From the NCBI GenBank assembly GCA_022559845.1, contig CM040126.1, positions 44,262,458 to 44,326,457 of the forward strand: a stretch of 64,000 bases of DNA. The letters run 5' to 3'. The notes under the pieces are model-generated. The model saw nothing but the letters and a program-made list of their open reading frames with translations. It did not search any database and was not told where the DNA came from. Source of the stretch: Amorphophallus konjac. Lineage: Eukaryota; Streptophyta; Magnoliopsida; Alismatales; Araceae. Positions within the stretch are counted from its first letter, which is position 1, and each line of letters begins with the position of its first letter. Below are positions 44,880 to 55,492 of this stretch, piece by piece. A program made the translations under genes and the position numbers.

Positions 44880-45130
44880 GAGCGGGTTGCGAGAGCTAAA
44901 TTATGGGAAGCAGGCTGCAGGAGCCGAAGTTACGGGAAGCGGGCCGTGAAGGCCGAATACTGGGAAGCAGGCCATGAAGACCGAATTCTGGGAAGCAGGC
45001 TGCAAGAGCCAAGGATATTGGGAAGCAGGCTGTAAGAGCCGAAATTATGGGAAGCGGGCCGTGAAGGCCAAATTCTGGGAAGCAGGCCATGAAGGCTGAA
45101 TTCTGGGAAGTAGGCTGCAAGAGCCGAGGG
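44880..45130. repeat. Hairpin array, GGGAAGC-GGCT/AGCC units
   Basis: About nine units of 29-31 bases in the form GGGAAGCA-GGCT-GCAAG-AGCC-GAA. Stems are either GGCT/AGCC (such as 44913-44925) or GGCC/GGCC (such as 44942-44954), again with matching changes in the two arms; one or two units show a mismatch. Confidence 0.75.
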
Positions 45131-45338
45131 ATGTTAGAAGTCAGCTGTGAAGCCAAAAGATATCGGAGAGCGTAGTGGGACGGGTGGATTAATCCTGCTA
45201 GTGGGCCCTGGCCGAAATGGTCCTGCAGAGGGGCGTTGGGTAGTGGGACGTGAGAGTCGAGGAGAAGGGTCTCTTTTGTTCTCTGGTCGGGGGAGAGTCC
45301 GGACCAAAGCGAAAGGTTTATTCTCTTGACTGGGCAGC

Positions 45339-45690
45339 TGTCGGCTGGGGTGCCAATGATGAGATAGCTGTCGGCTAGAAGCCAATGATGAGGCAGCTGT
45401 CGGCTCAGAGGCCAATGATGAGATAGCTGTCGACCCGAAGGCCAATAATGAGGTAGCTGTCGGCTAGGCACCGATGATTAGGTAGCTGTCGACTGGGAGC
45501 CGATGATGAGGTAGCTGTCGGCTAGGAGCCGATGATTAGGTAGCTGTCGGCTAGGAGCCGATGATTAGGTAGCTGTCGGTTAGGAGTCGATGATTAGGTA
45601 GCTGTCGGCTAGGAGCCGATGATGAGATAGCTGTCGACCCGAAGGCCGATAATGAGGTAGCTGTCGGCTAGGAGCCGATGATTAGGGTTG
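45339..45690. repeat. AGCTGTCGGCTAGGAGCCGATGAT tandem array
   Basis: About twelve units of some 29-31 bases. Most carry the stem CGGCT-AGG-AGCCG; others have TCGACC...GGCCGA or a decayed right arm (GCCAA). Same style as the block at 42898-43320. Confidence 0.8.
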
Positions 45691-46388
45691 GTCGGTTTAA
45701 CGCCCCGTCGGCGGAAAGTCTAGTCGGTTCAACGCTCCGTCGGCAGAAGGTCTAGTCGGTTTAACGCCCCGCCGGCGGAAGGTCTAGTCGGTTTAACACC
45801 CCGTCGGCGGAAGGTCTAGTCGGTTTAACGCCCCGCCGGCGGAAGGTCTAGTCAGTTTAACGCCCCGTCGGCGGAAGGTCTAGTCGGTTTAACACCCCGT
45901 CGGCAGGAGGTCTAGTCGGTTTAACGCCCCGTTGGCAGGAGGTCTAGTCGGTTTAACGCCCCGTCGGTGGAAGGTCTAGTCGGTTTAACGCCCCGTCGGT
46001 GGAAGGTCTAGTCGGTTTAACGCCCCGTCGGCAGGAGGTCTTGTCGGTTTAACGTCCCGTCGGCAGAAGGTCTAGTCGGTTTAACGCCCCGTCGGTGGAA
46101 GGTCTAGTCGGTTTAACGCCCCGTCGGTGGAAGGTCTAGTCGGTTTAACGCCCCGCCGGCGGAAGGTCTAGTCGGTTTAACGCCCCGTCGGCGGAAGGTC
46201 TAGTCGGTTTAACGCCCCATCGGCAGGAGGTCTAGTCGGTTTAACGCCCCGTTGGCAGGAGGTCTAGTCGGTTTAACACCCCGTCGGTGGAAGGTCTAGT
46301 CGGTTTAACGCCCCGTCGGTAGAAGGTCTAGTCGGTTTAACGCCCCGTCGGCGGAAGGTCTAGTCGGTTTAACGCCCCGTCGGCGGAA
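45691..46388. repeat. 32-bp tandem array, 22 copies
   Basis: The unit is GTCGGTTTAACGCCCCGTCG followed by GCGGAAGGTCTA; I count 22 occurrences of TCGGTTTAAC or its one-base variants. The length is constant, units are contiguous with no spacers, and differences fall at a few positions (CGTCGGCGG / CGTCGGTGG / CGCCGGCGG / CGGCAGG). Confidence 0.9.
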
Positions 46389-46449
46389 TGCTGATTGGTT
46401 TCTATTTGTTTGATGGTTGGAGGTCGGAGGTAGAAGTTTACCTCATAAA

Positions 46450-48180
46450 GATTTTTTGAAGAGGCGGGTACAAAGACCATGTTTGCCTCGCTGCTGTTCT
46501 TTCTCTTCTTCTCTTCTTTTGTGTGGAGAGGCGGGTACAAAGACCATGTTTACCTCGCTGCTGCTCTTTCTCTTCTTCTCTTCTTTTGTGTGGAGAGGCA
46601 GGTGCAAAGACCGTGTTCGCCTCATAATTGCTCTTTTTTCTTCTTCTCTTCTTCTGTGTAAAGAGGCGGGTTCAGTGACCACGTCTGCCTCATGTGTCTT
46701 TTTTTTTCTTCTTTTGTGGAGAGGCGGGTGCAAGGACCATGTCTGCCTCATATGTCTTTTCTTTCTTTTCTTCTCTTCTTTTGTAGAGAGGCAGGTGCAG
46801 AGACCATGTTCGCCTCATCTCTTTTTTCTTCTTCTATTCTTCTTTTGTAGAGAGGCAGGTGCAGAGACCATGTTTGCCTCATGATTGCTCTTTCTCTTCT
46901 TCTCTTCTTCTTTTATGGAGAGGCAGGTGCAAGGACCATGTTTGCCTCGTGATCATTTCTTTCTTTTCTTCTCTTCTTCTTTTGTGTAGAGAGGCGGGTG
47001 CGAAGACCGCGTCTGTCTCGTGACTCTTCTTCTATTCTTCTTTTATGGAGAGGCAGGTGCAAGGACCATGTTCCCCTCATGTCTCTTTTTTTCTCTTCTA
47101 TTCTTCTTTTGTAAAGAGGCAGGTGCAGAGACCATGTTTGCCTCATGATTGCTCTTTCTCTTCTTCTCTTCCTTTTTTATGGAGAGGCAGGTGCAAGGAC
47201 CATGTTTACCTCGTGATCATTTCTTTCTTTTCTTCTCTTCTTCTTTTGTGTAGAGAGGCGGGTGCGAAGACCGCGTCTGCCTCGTGACTCTTCTTCTATT
47301 CTTCTTTTATGGGAGGCAGGTGCAGGGACCATGTTCGCCTCATGTCTCTTTTTTTCTCTTCTATTCTTCTTTTGTAGAGAGGCAGGTGCAGAGACCATGT
47401 TTGCCTCATGATTGCTCTTTCTCTTCTTCTCTTCCTTTTTTATGGAGAGGCAGGTGCAAGAACCATGTTTGCCTCGTGATCATTTCTTTCTTTTCTTCTC
47501 TTCTTCTTTTGTGTAGAGAGGCGGATGCAGGGACCATGTTCGCCTCATGTCTCTTTTTTTTTCTTCTCTTCTTCTTTTATGTAATGAGGTGGGCTTGAGG
47601 ACCACGTCTGCCTCATATGTCTTCTTTTCCTTTTCTTCTCTTCTTTTGTGTGATGAGACGGGCTCGGGGACCACGGCTGCCTCATGTATTTTTTTTCTTC
47701 TTTTCTTTTGTGGGGAGGCAGGTGCAAGGACCATGTTCGCCCCATGATTGTTCTTTTCTTTTTTTTCTTCCTCTTTTATTGAGGGAGGCAGGTACGAAGA
47801 CCATGTTTGCCTCATATCTTTTTTTTCTTCTCTTCTTCTTTTGTAGGGAGGCAGGTACGAAGACCGTGTTTGCCTCGTGTCTCTTTTTTTTCCTTTTTTT
47901 TTCTTCTCTTTTTTTTTGCGTGATGAGGTGGACCCGAGGACCACATCTGCCTCATGTCCATTCTTTTGATTCTGCTCTTCCTTCTTTTCTTGTGTGAAGA
48001 GGCGGGCTCGAAGACCACGTCTGCCTCATGTGCCTCTTCTTTCCTTTTCTTCTCTTCTTTTGTGTGGAGAGGCGGGTGCAAAGACCGTGTTCGCCTCATA
48101 ATTGCTCTTTTTTCTTCTTCTCTTCTTCTGTGTAAAGAGGCGGGTTCAGTGACCACGTCTGCCTCATGTGTCTTTTTTTT
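46450..48180. repeat. Pyrimidine-rich array with GAGGC...GCCTC units
   Basis: Units of about 75-95 bases pair a TTCTTCTCTTCTTTTGTG pyrimidine stretch with GAGGCGGGTGCAAAGACCATGT TTGCCTC-type text. The outer GAGGC and GCCTC are complementary and well kept while the 18 or so bases between vary. Confidence 0.8.
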
Positions 48181-48229
48181 TCATTCTGCTCTTCTTTTCT
48201 CACTAGTGCTTCCATGTTGGAGTGTATTT

Positions 48230-49510
48230 CTCTTAATGTGCCCCCAGGTTGGGGTGTAGCTTCACTTGGTATGCATCCCCCCTCGAGGGGTGTGTTTTGC
48301 CTCTTTGCTTCTGTGCCCCCAGGCGGGGTGTATATTTCTTGGCTTCTATGTCCCAAGACCAGGGTGTGTTATTATTATTTTTTTAATGCCCCCTAGGCGG
48401 GGTGTAGCTCTCTTCAGATGCCCCCAAGTCGGGGGATGTTTCTTCTTCAGATACCCCTAAGCCAGGGTGGACTTCTCGGCGTGCTCTATATAGCTTCTAG
48501 GCCCTCGAAGCGAGGTATGTTTCTTCTTCATATGCCCCTGGTACGGGGTGTAGCTCTCTTCAAATGTCCCCCTAGGCCGGGGTGTACTTTTCACGGCTTC
48601 TATGCCCCCAGGCGGGGTATGTTTCTTCTTCAAATGCCCCTAAGCCAGGGTGGACTTCTCTTCATATGCCCCTGAGCCGGGACGTGTTCTTCATAGCTTC
48701 TAGGCCCTCGAGGCGAGGTATGCTTCTTCTTCATATGCCCCTGGTACGGGGGTGTATCTTTTGCTTCTTATGCCCCCCTGAGGCCGGGGTGTATCTCTTT
48801 ACAGCTTCTGTGCCCCGGAAGCAGGGTATGTTGTTTCTTCAAATGCCGCTTGGGCGGAGTATATCTTTCTTCTTATGCTCCCAGATCGGGATGCATGTCT
48901 CTTCGTTTCTGTGCCCCGGATCAGGGTAGATGCTTCTGTTTCTTATGCGCCAGGGGCGTAGCGTATTTTTTGTGCCCCCTGAGCGGGGTGGATGCTCTGC
49001 ATGTGTCCCCGGGTCGGGGTGTAGCTTTGTCTCCCATGGGGGGGGTGTGTTGTTTCTTCAAAAGCCCCCGGACCAGGGTGTATTCGTCTCTTTCTTATAC
49101 TCCCGAGGCGGGAGGAGTTCTCTTCATGTGCCCCCGTGGCGGGATGTGCTTCTTTCTTCAAGTGTCCCCAGGCCGGGGTGAATTCTTTTCTTCTTATGCC
49201 CCCCCATGGCGGGGTATGTCTTTTGCTTCAGGTGCCCCCATATCGAGGTGTATTTCCCCTTCAAATGCCCCTAAGCCGGGGTGCAAGTCTATTTCTTCTT
49301 ACGTCCCCAGGTCGGGGCGGATTCACTTCTTCAAATGCCCCGAAGCCGGGGTGTAGCTTTTGCTTTGTGTGCCCCTCAGCTGGGGCGGATTCTCTTCATG
49401 TGCCCCTGGTAATGGGGTGTATTTCTCCTCTTCTTTTTTTACCTCCTATGCCCCCATAGCAGGGTATATATCTTCTTCCCATCCCCCATGGCGGGGTATG
49501 TGCATGCTCT
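48230..49510. repeat. CCCC-spacer-GGGG repeat array
   Basis: Irregular units of about 30-45 bases on the theme TGCCCCCAGGCCGGGGTGTA followed by a TTTCTTCTT-type linker. Central text varies (AGGCC, TAAGCC, TGGTA, GGAAGC), while C-runs and G-runs facing each other are kept. Confidence 0.75.
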
Positions 49511-50366
49511 CTTCGGAAGTGGCGGCCGTACTTGGCCTCATTGCTATAAAGCATTCCCCGCAGCGGGCAACTATTCACCAAGCTACAATTGTGACTCGCT
49601 GGGTCTTTTAACAGCCACTCGGGGGCCGTTGTGTATCAGATGGAGGCAGCATGAAGGAGGGACAGGCCGGGTCATTACACCACAGACTCGGAGCCTCCTA
49701 GAGTCGGGCAGGACGCCGAGTTTCTTCTTGCTCTTTTGGTTGGCGATGCTGGCCAACTTTTCTTATTTTCTTTTTGCTTTCTTTCTTCTCTCTTTGTTTT
49801 TCTTCTTCTTTTCTTTCTCTTCTTTTTTTTTGTCCCATCTCATCTTCTCTTCTTTTTGTATGATTGACCAGGGTGGAGGTGCAGGAGAGCGCTCACCCCC
49901 TCAGGGAGGGGATGAGTGGTTCGCTCCACCGCATCAACCCCACAGCGGTAATCTTTGTTCAGCACGGGTCTCGACGGACGTGGTCGCACAACCCTCTCTT
50001 GCCAATTCCTTTTTCTTCTTTTTTTTTCTCTCTCTTTTTTTTTCTCTTCTTCTTTTCTTCTTTTCTTCTCTTTCTTCTTGAGGGAAACGGGGGCTTGATT
50101 TCCCCCTCCCTTCTCTGCTCTTTCTCTTCTCTTTTCTTTTTTTATAACAGCCCCCATGATTCATGGAAGTTGCATATGCTTCGAAGCAGCGTCCTCGAGG
50201 CCGCGAAGGCAGCTGCATCGAGTCTGAATTTTCTCCCCATAGGGCTGGCGAAGACAGCACCTGCAGTTCATCAAAGCAGGCAAACATCGTTTATTAGGGG
50301 GCCATGAGGCCCTGAATCTCGGTGAAGAGATGAAGGGTGGTTTGGTCCCACCGGGCGTGCCAGACT

Positions 50367-53300
50367 TGTGGACGCACTTTTTTTATTACCTGTTTTGGTT
50401 ATTTGTTGATTGTGCTCTTTTATTGGTTTATTAAGTGCGTGGGCGTGCCAGTCACCGAGGTGACAATTTATTCGGGCTCCGAAGAGCCCATGGTGCGCTC
50501 GATCTGACTTCGTCAGTCGATTGTGTGGTTCGTGTCGGGACCAAAACCCGCCGCGCCATAAAGGTCACGTCGTCATTTACATCCCCCATACGAGGGAACA
50601 CCCTTGATTAATCGCCGAGATTCAGGGCCTCATGGCCAAGAAATTAATTGCATGAAAGGTCTATTACGCGGCATTGAAATCCTCACACGAGGGCGAGAAG
50701 AAAACCATTCGCGGTCATGTCGGTCATGTGTTGACCATTTAATGTTCGGACGAATGTCCGGCTCGATAAAATCGCGGTTGTCGCGGGAAAACTGGAGCGT
50801 ATGTATGCCAGTATATGGCAATTTATTGTTCAGAAGAACGAAAAACGTTCAGCTAAACCTTGGCTGGAGCGGTCGGAAACCGGTAAATCTGTTGGCCCGG
50901 TGCAAGAGCAAGCTGCGACCATACTGCGGTGGGCCCCCCGCGGTCGAAACAAGACTTGTATGAGCGTCATTGATATTTTCGGTGCCAAGGGGGCGTCGAG
51001 GGAATATCCCTTGAATCGGCTGAAAAGCCCTATGTCCGGAGAAGCGGGTGTTCTAAACGTGTCGGACATTCAGGAGACCGTTTAATGTTCAGACGGGTGT
51101 CCGATATTGGGAATATCGTAATCGTCGCAGAAAGACCGAGAATGTATGTGTGCCGGGACACGGCAAGTTTTATTATTCCGAGACTCTGAAAACGTTCGAT
51201 TGAATCTCGGCTATTCTATCTGGAAACCTGTGAATCTATTGGCCCGGTGAGAGATCGAGTCGGGACCATGCCGGGGGCGCCTCCCGTGATCCAAACGGGG
51301 CTCGCGTGGGCAGCGTTAATATTTCTGGTGTCGGAGGGCAACGGGGAAAAGTCCCGGGACTAGGCTTCGGAACTGAAAACGTGTTCGAGAGGAACAGGCT
51401 GTAGACCGGAGATATGAGCCAGACGATGACCATGATCGGGACGGGCCCGAGGTCTAAATATGGCCCACGGAGGTCTTATTGATATTCCCATGGGAGGAGT
51501 CCAGGGGTGGCGAGAGCCGTCTCGTTCTATTCCGATTCTGTCGGTCACTTGCGGACCTTTCCATGTTCGGGCAAGGGCCCGTATTGAGAGCGTGACGGGG
51601 GTGGACGCGACCCTGTACCAATGTATGCCGAGTTTACGGCAATTTCAATGAAAGAGCGGGAGCAAATCCCGATAGGAACGGGTCGGAATTGGTGAGCTAT
51701 TGGCCCAGGGCAATGCCGGCTCACAACCATGTTGGGGTAGGAGCCACCGGCTATGAAAGTCGCTCACGGGCCTTTTCATGTTCGGACATGGGTCCGTATT
51801 AAGAACTCGGCGGGAATCGACGTGAACCCGTTCAAATGTCTGCCGAACGTGCGGCAATTTCAGTAGCGGCTCGGAAGGAATCCGGCCGGAGAAACGAGTC
51901 TGGTTTAATCGGAATGTCAGCCCGAGGCGAAGTCAGGCTATGGCCATTTTGAGATGATTCCCTAGGCTCAGGCCCAACTCGTAGGGGCGGTATTGTTGTT
52001 CCTTCGGCACCGGGTCACGGGAGAGACGAGGCTGCGAAGCGGGTCTCATTGTTTTATTATTATTTAAGAAGTGTTATCATTACCATTTGTTAATTTATAG
52101 ATACATTTGGGTGAATTCTTTATTATCGTTTATTCATTTCTTCTTGTGATTTATTCATTTAATATTGTTATTATTATGTTTATTATTATTTTTGTTCATT
52201 TATGTTATCATTCGTTTGCTTGGCGTTTTCTTTTTTTAGTTAAGTTTGTCGTTATTATTTATCCTGGGTTATCATTTATTTATCTATTTATCGTTGTTAT
52301 TGTTTCTTTTAAACTTATTATCATTATTACTTATTTCTTTATCATTCTTATTTATTTATCCACTTTATTGGGTTTATTATCATTTATTATTTTATTTAAC
52401 ATTATTGTTTTCTATTATTTCTCTATTTTCTTTTGAGTTTGTTGCTATTATCGTTATTTAAGCTCTGTATCATTATTTGTTTATTTATTATATTTTCTTT
52501 TAGCTTATTATCCTTATTAATATCATTATTTTTTTTTGGGTGTGTCGCTGAGGATTGGTGGGGTGTACCGCTGAGGGTTGGGAGTGTACCGCTGAGGGCC
52601 AATGGGGGTGTACCGCTGAGGGCCAAAGGGGCGTACCGCTGGGGGTTGGGAGTGTACCGCTGAGGGCCAAAGGGGCGTACCGCTGGGGTCAAAAGGGTGT
52701 ACCGTTGAAGGCCAATGGGGGTGTGCCGCTGAGGGCAGTAGGAGTGTACCGCTGAGGGGTCTAAGGGGTGTGCCACTGAAAGCTGGGAAAAGTGTGCCGG
52801 CGAAAGGCTGTTGGAGGGAAGAGGTAGTGTGCCGGAGAGGGGGCTTCGAAGCGTGCCGTTGACGGCTGGGAGGAGTGTGCCGGCGAAGGAGTTGGATGAG
52901 CATGCCACTGAAAGATGATTAGAGTGCATCGTCGAAGGACCAATCAGGGCGTAGTGGTGGAGGTTCAGTCGGTCTTCAATTATTTGTTTTAAGGCTTTTC
53001 TTTTCTTCTTAATTTGATTTTTTTAACGCAGTTTTATATAAACTTCTCCTTGGTTTTGTTCTGTTCGGCCTCTTTGCCATAAGTCGGAAGTTCGGTCAGC
53101 CGAGCTGTCAATCGGTCCAGCTCTTGTCGTGGTGCCGGCAGTGGCTTGATCAGTTGGAAGGTTTCATCATTAATTATTTTGCTCGTTTATTGCTTCCTTT
53201 TACGTCCTTTAATATTTTGTTATTTTCTCACAAAAATTCAGCAGCATCTCCCCTTGACCCGGGGCGTAAGGGAGATAAAGGGAACGCGCCCACATGGAGT

Positions 53301-55081
53301 GGCGGAACCCGACAACTGGAGGTGGGCGCCCGGAGGCAGCAACACCTTTATAAAACCTCGGAAAACACGAAGGCAAACAACGGGCTAGGGCTTGGCCAAG
53401 AGGTGTGCCGCTGGGGGCCTAGATGGTGTGCCGGCCAAGGGCCATTGGGTGTGCCGCTGAGGATCAAAAAGGGTGTACCGCTGAGGGCCAAAGGAAGTGT
53501 GCCGCTGAGGGCCAATGGAGTGTGCCGCTGAGGGCCGAGAAAAGTGTACCGGGGATGTTGATTGGCTAGGCCGAAGGAAATCTTGGCAGGAGGAGGGAGA
53601 GAGGCTCAAGGGGTGTTGGGCCTGGGCGTCTCCCCTCAGGCAAATGGGAAGATGCGGCAGCGGGGAGGTGAAGGGGCAGCATGCCCTCTTCCCTCTCTTC
53701 CTCTCTTCCCTCTTCTTCTCTTCTCCTTCTTCCCCTCCTTTCCTTTTCCCTTCTTCTCTTTGCGTGGACGGCGGAGGATGGAACAGCAAAGGGGGGGGGC
53801 AGCCTCCCCTCCTCCTCTTCTCCTCTTCTTCACTTCTTCTTCTTCCCTTCGCACGGACGGCGGCAGACGGAGTAGCGAGGGGGGGGGGCCTCCCCTCCTC
53901 TTCTTCTTCTCTTCTTCTCTTCCTCTTCTTCTCTTCATGCGGACGGCGATGGACGGAGTAGCCGGGGGGGGAGCCTCCCCTCCTCTTCTTCTTTTCTTCT
54001 TCTCTTCTTCTTCTTCTCTTCTCCTCTTCTCTTCTCTCCGGGTGTGGGTGTATCTGTTGCCCTCTTCTGTCTCTCTGTCCCCGTTTGCAGCGATGAAGAG
54101 GGGTCTTCTTCCCCCACCACGGCGGGCGTCCAAAGGCCGGAACGATTCGACGGGTATTGAATGGGGGTTGACCCCATTGTCCTGGGTGGCAGGGGGATAG
54201 GCAGCGTGGCCCTCTCCCCAGGTGACACCTCGGACAGCCCACTGCGCGCCAAGGATCCGTAGGGCATGGGCTCCGTTGAAGATGCTTCACGCTGTGCCGC
54301 TGGCGGGCTGAACAAGCGTGCCGCGGGGGAGCCAAAAGGGTGTACCGCTGGGGGCCCGAATGGGCGTGCCGCTGAAAGGCCATGGGGCGTGCCGCTGAGG
54401 CCAGGGGCTGTGCCGCTGAGGGGCCAAACGGGCGTGCCACTGAAGGCTTTGTGGGCGTGCCACTGAATGGCCTGAAGGGTGTGCCGCTGAACACCCTGGG
54501 GGCCATGCCGCTGAAGCCCAGGCTGGGCGTGATGCTGAAGGCCCAAAGGGCGTGCCGCTGAAGGCCCAAAGGGCGTGCCGCTGAAGGCTTAAGGGCGTGC
54601 CGCTGAAGGCCCAAAGGGCTGTGCCGCTGAACACCCAGGGGGTGTGCCGCTGAAGCCCCTCCTGGGCGTGCCGCTGAAGGCCAAAGGGCGTGCCGCTGAA
54701 GGCCAAAAGGGCGTGCCGCTGAAGGCCAAAAGGGCATGCCGCTGAAGGCCAAAAGGGCATGCCGCTGAAGGCCAAAGGGCGTGCCGCTGAAGGCCAAAGG
54801 GTTGTGCCGCTGAAGCCCCTCCTGGGGTGTGCCGCTGAGGCTTGACTTGGGCCCGTTTTGAGCATGCGTTATGATTCGTTTGATTTTCTTCGGGGGCCGC
54901 GGATTGTGAGCTTCCCGGGGGTTGGTTTCTCTTTGCTGTCGTGGCTCCGGGGACGGCTCCATGGTAGTGTGCATATGTGGGGGCGTCTGGATGACCAATC
55001 TCTCCGGGGGTTCTTCACTCGGCGCCGTTGTTGATGCTGGGCCGAGCAGGGTGTTTGGTGTGCAATTTTTTGGTGTCCACA
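50367..55081 (+). repeat. 3' LTR of LARD copy 2
   Basis: Nearly identical to the 5' LTR, including all four hairpin cassettes (first stem pair at 50747-50760 and 50806-50820). Differences are scattered substitutions and indels in the minisatellites, plus a 22-base or so deletion near 53625. It ends GTCCACA at 55081. Confidence 0.9.
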
Positions 55082-55086
55082 GGGAG
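55082..55086. repeat. Target-site duplication of LARD copy 2, right copy (GGGAG)
   Basis: Matches GAGAG (37438-37442) at four of five positions; see the left copy. Confidence 0.75.
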
Positions 55087-55492
55087 GCATGGCCATACAG
55101 TCAAGGACTGTTGGCATGCCCAAGTAAGTCATGTTAATAACAAAGTTTTTAAATTCTCTGTAAAATGACCTGTGAACTTTTCATGCTTTAATTGTGGTAA
55201 ATCAGGTCATAAATTTGTTGAATGCTGGATGAAGAAGAATAAGAAACAGAATGTTCATGTAAACAACAGAACAACTCATGCTCAATCTCATAGGTCTCAT
55301 GCTTCTTTTGATAAGCATCATAGGACCAGACAATCTGTTATTTCATGTCATTATTGTGGAAATTTTGGACATTCTATGTCTGATTGTTCTTTTATGGAAT
55401 TTGATGATAATGTTGCAAAAAGAATGTTTAGAACACCTGATAGGGGTAGTGCAGGACCCAAGACTGCTTGGGTCCCTGCAAGATCATATTGA
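55087..55492 (+). pseudogene. Copia-type gag, 3' part (last zinc knuckles)
   Basis: The frame resumes at 55087 in the middle of the fourth CCHC knuckle (RHGHTVKDC), has a TGA near 55165, and then encodes CFNCGKSGHKFVEC and CHYCGNFGHSMSDC and ends GPKTAWVPARSY plus stop. With the 5' part this Gag had six knuckles, one of them with a missing Cys. The end GPKTAWVP is where copia gag normally passes into protease; here coding stops. Confidence 0.85.

Larger units (their letters stand above)
42199..50366. other. Internal domain of LARD copy 2, non-coding
   Basis: Successive blocks of tandem repeats: about 62-base GTCGGGAGCTGGCCTGGTC units (42480-42730), a pyrimidine tract (42730-42865), hairpin units (42898-43320), AT-rich and TTG repeats (43460-43630), a non-repetitive core (43630-44470), T/G-rich sequence (44560-44740), hairpin units (44860-45130), AGCTGTCGGCT units (45339-45690), a 32-base array (45691-46388), GAGGC...GCCTC units (46450-48180), CCCC...GGGG units (48230-49510), and a mixed end with pyrimidine tracts (49740-50145). 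No protein domain was recognised on either strand. Confidence 0.8.
37443..55081 (+). mobile_element. LARD-like LTR element, copy 2 (complete)
   Basis: Two direct repeats of 4756 bp (37443-42198) and 4715 bp (50367-55081) start TGTGGACGC and end GTCCACA and flank an 8168-bp internal domain. The flanking 5-bp duplication has one mismatch. There is no recognisable gag or pol frame; long open frames (for example the minus-strand frames at 40778-42016, 41443-43107 and 53385-54998) are translations of minisatellite and pyrimidine tracts. After the 5' LTR comes AATGCCCCCCACCC, not a TGG-starting primer site, and no purine tract adjoins the 3' LTR. The LTRs differ by few substitutions and some minisatellite indels, so the insertion is young. 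Confidence 0.9.

Noticed and set aside
45691..46388. CRISPR-like array of 32-bp repeats
   Set aside because: Units are contiguous with no spacers, there are no cas genes, and the context is a plant retroelement.
46337..48156. Multiple small open frames rich in Lys/Glu/Arg or Phe/Leu/Ser
   Set aside because: Both strands of TTCTTCTCTT-type tracts give such peptides; no domain, no conservation of frame.
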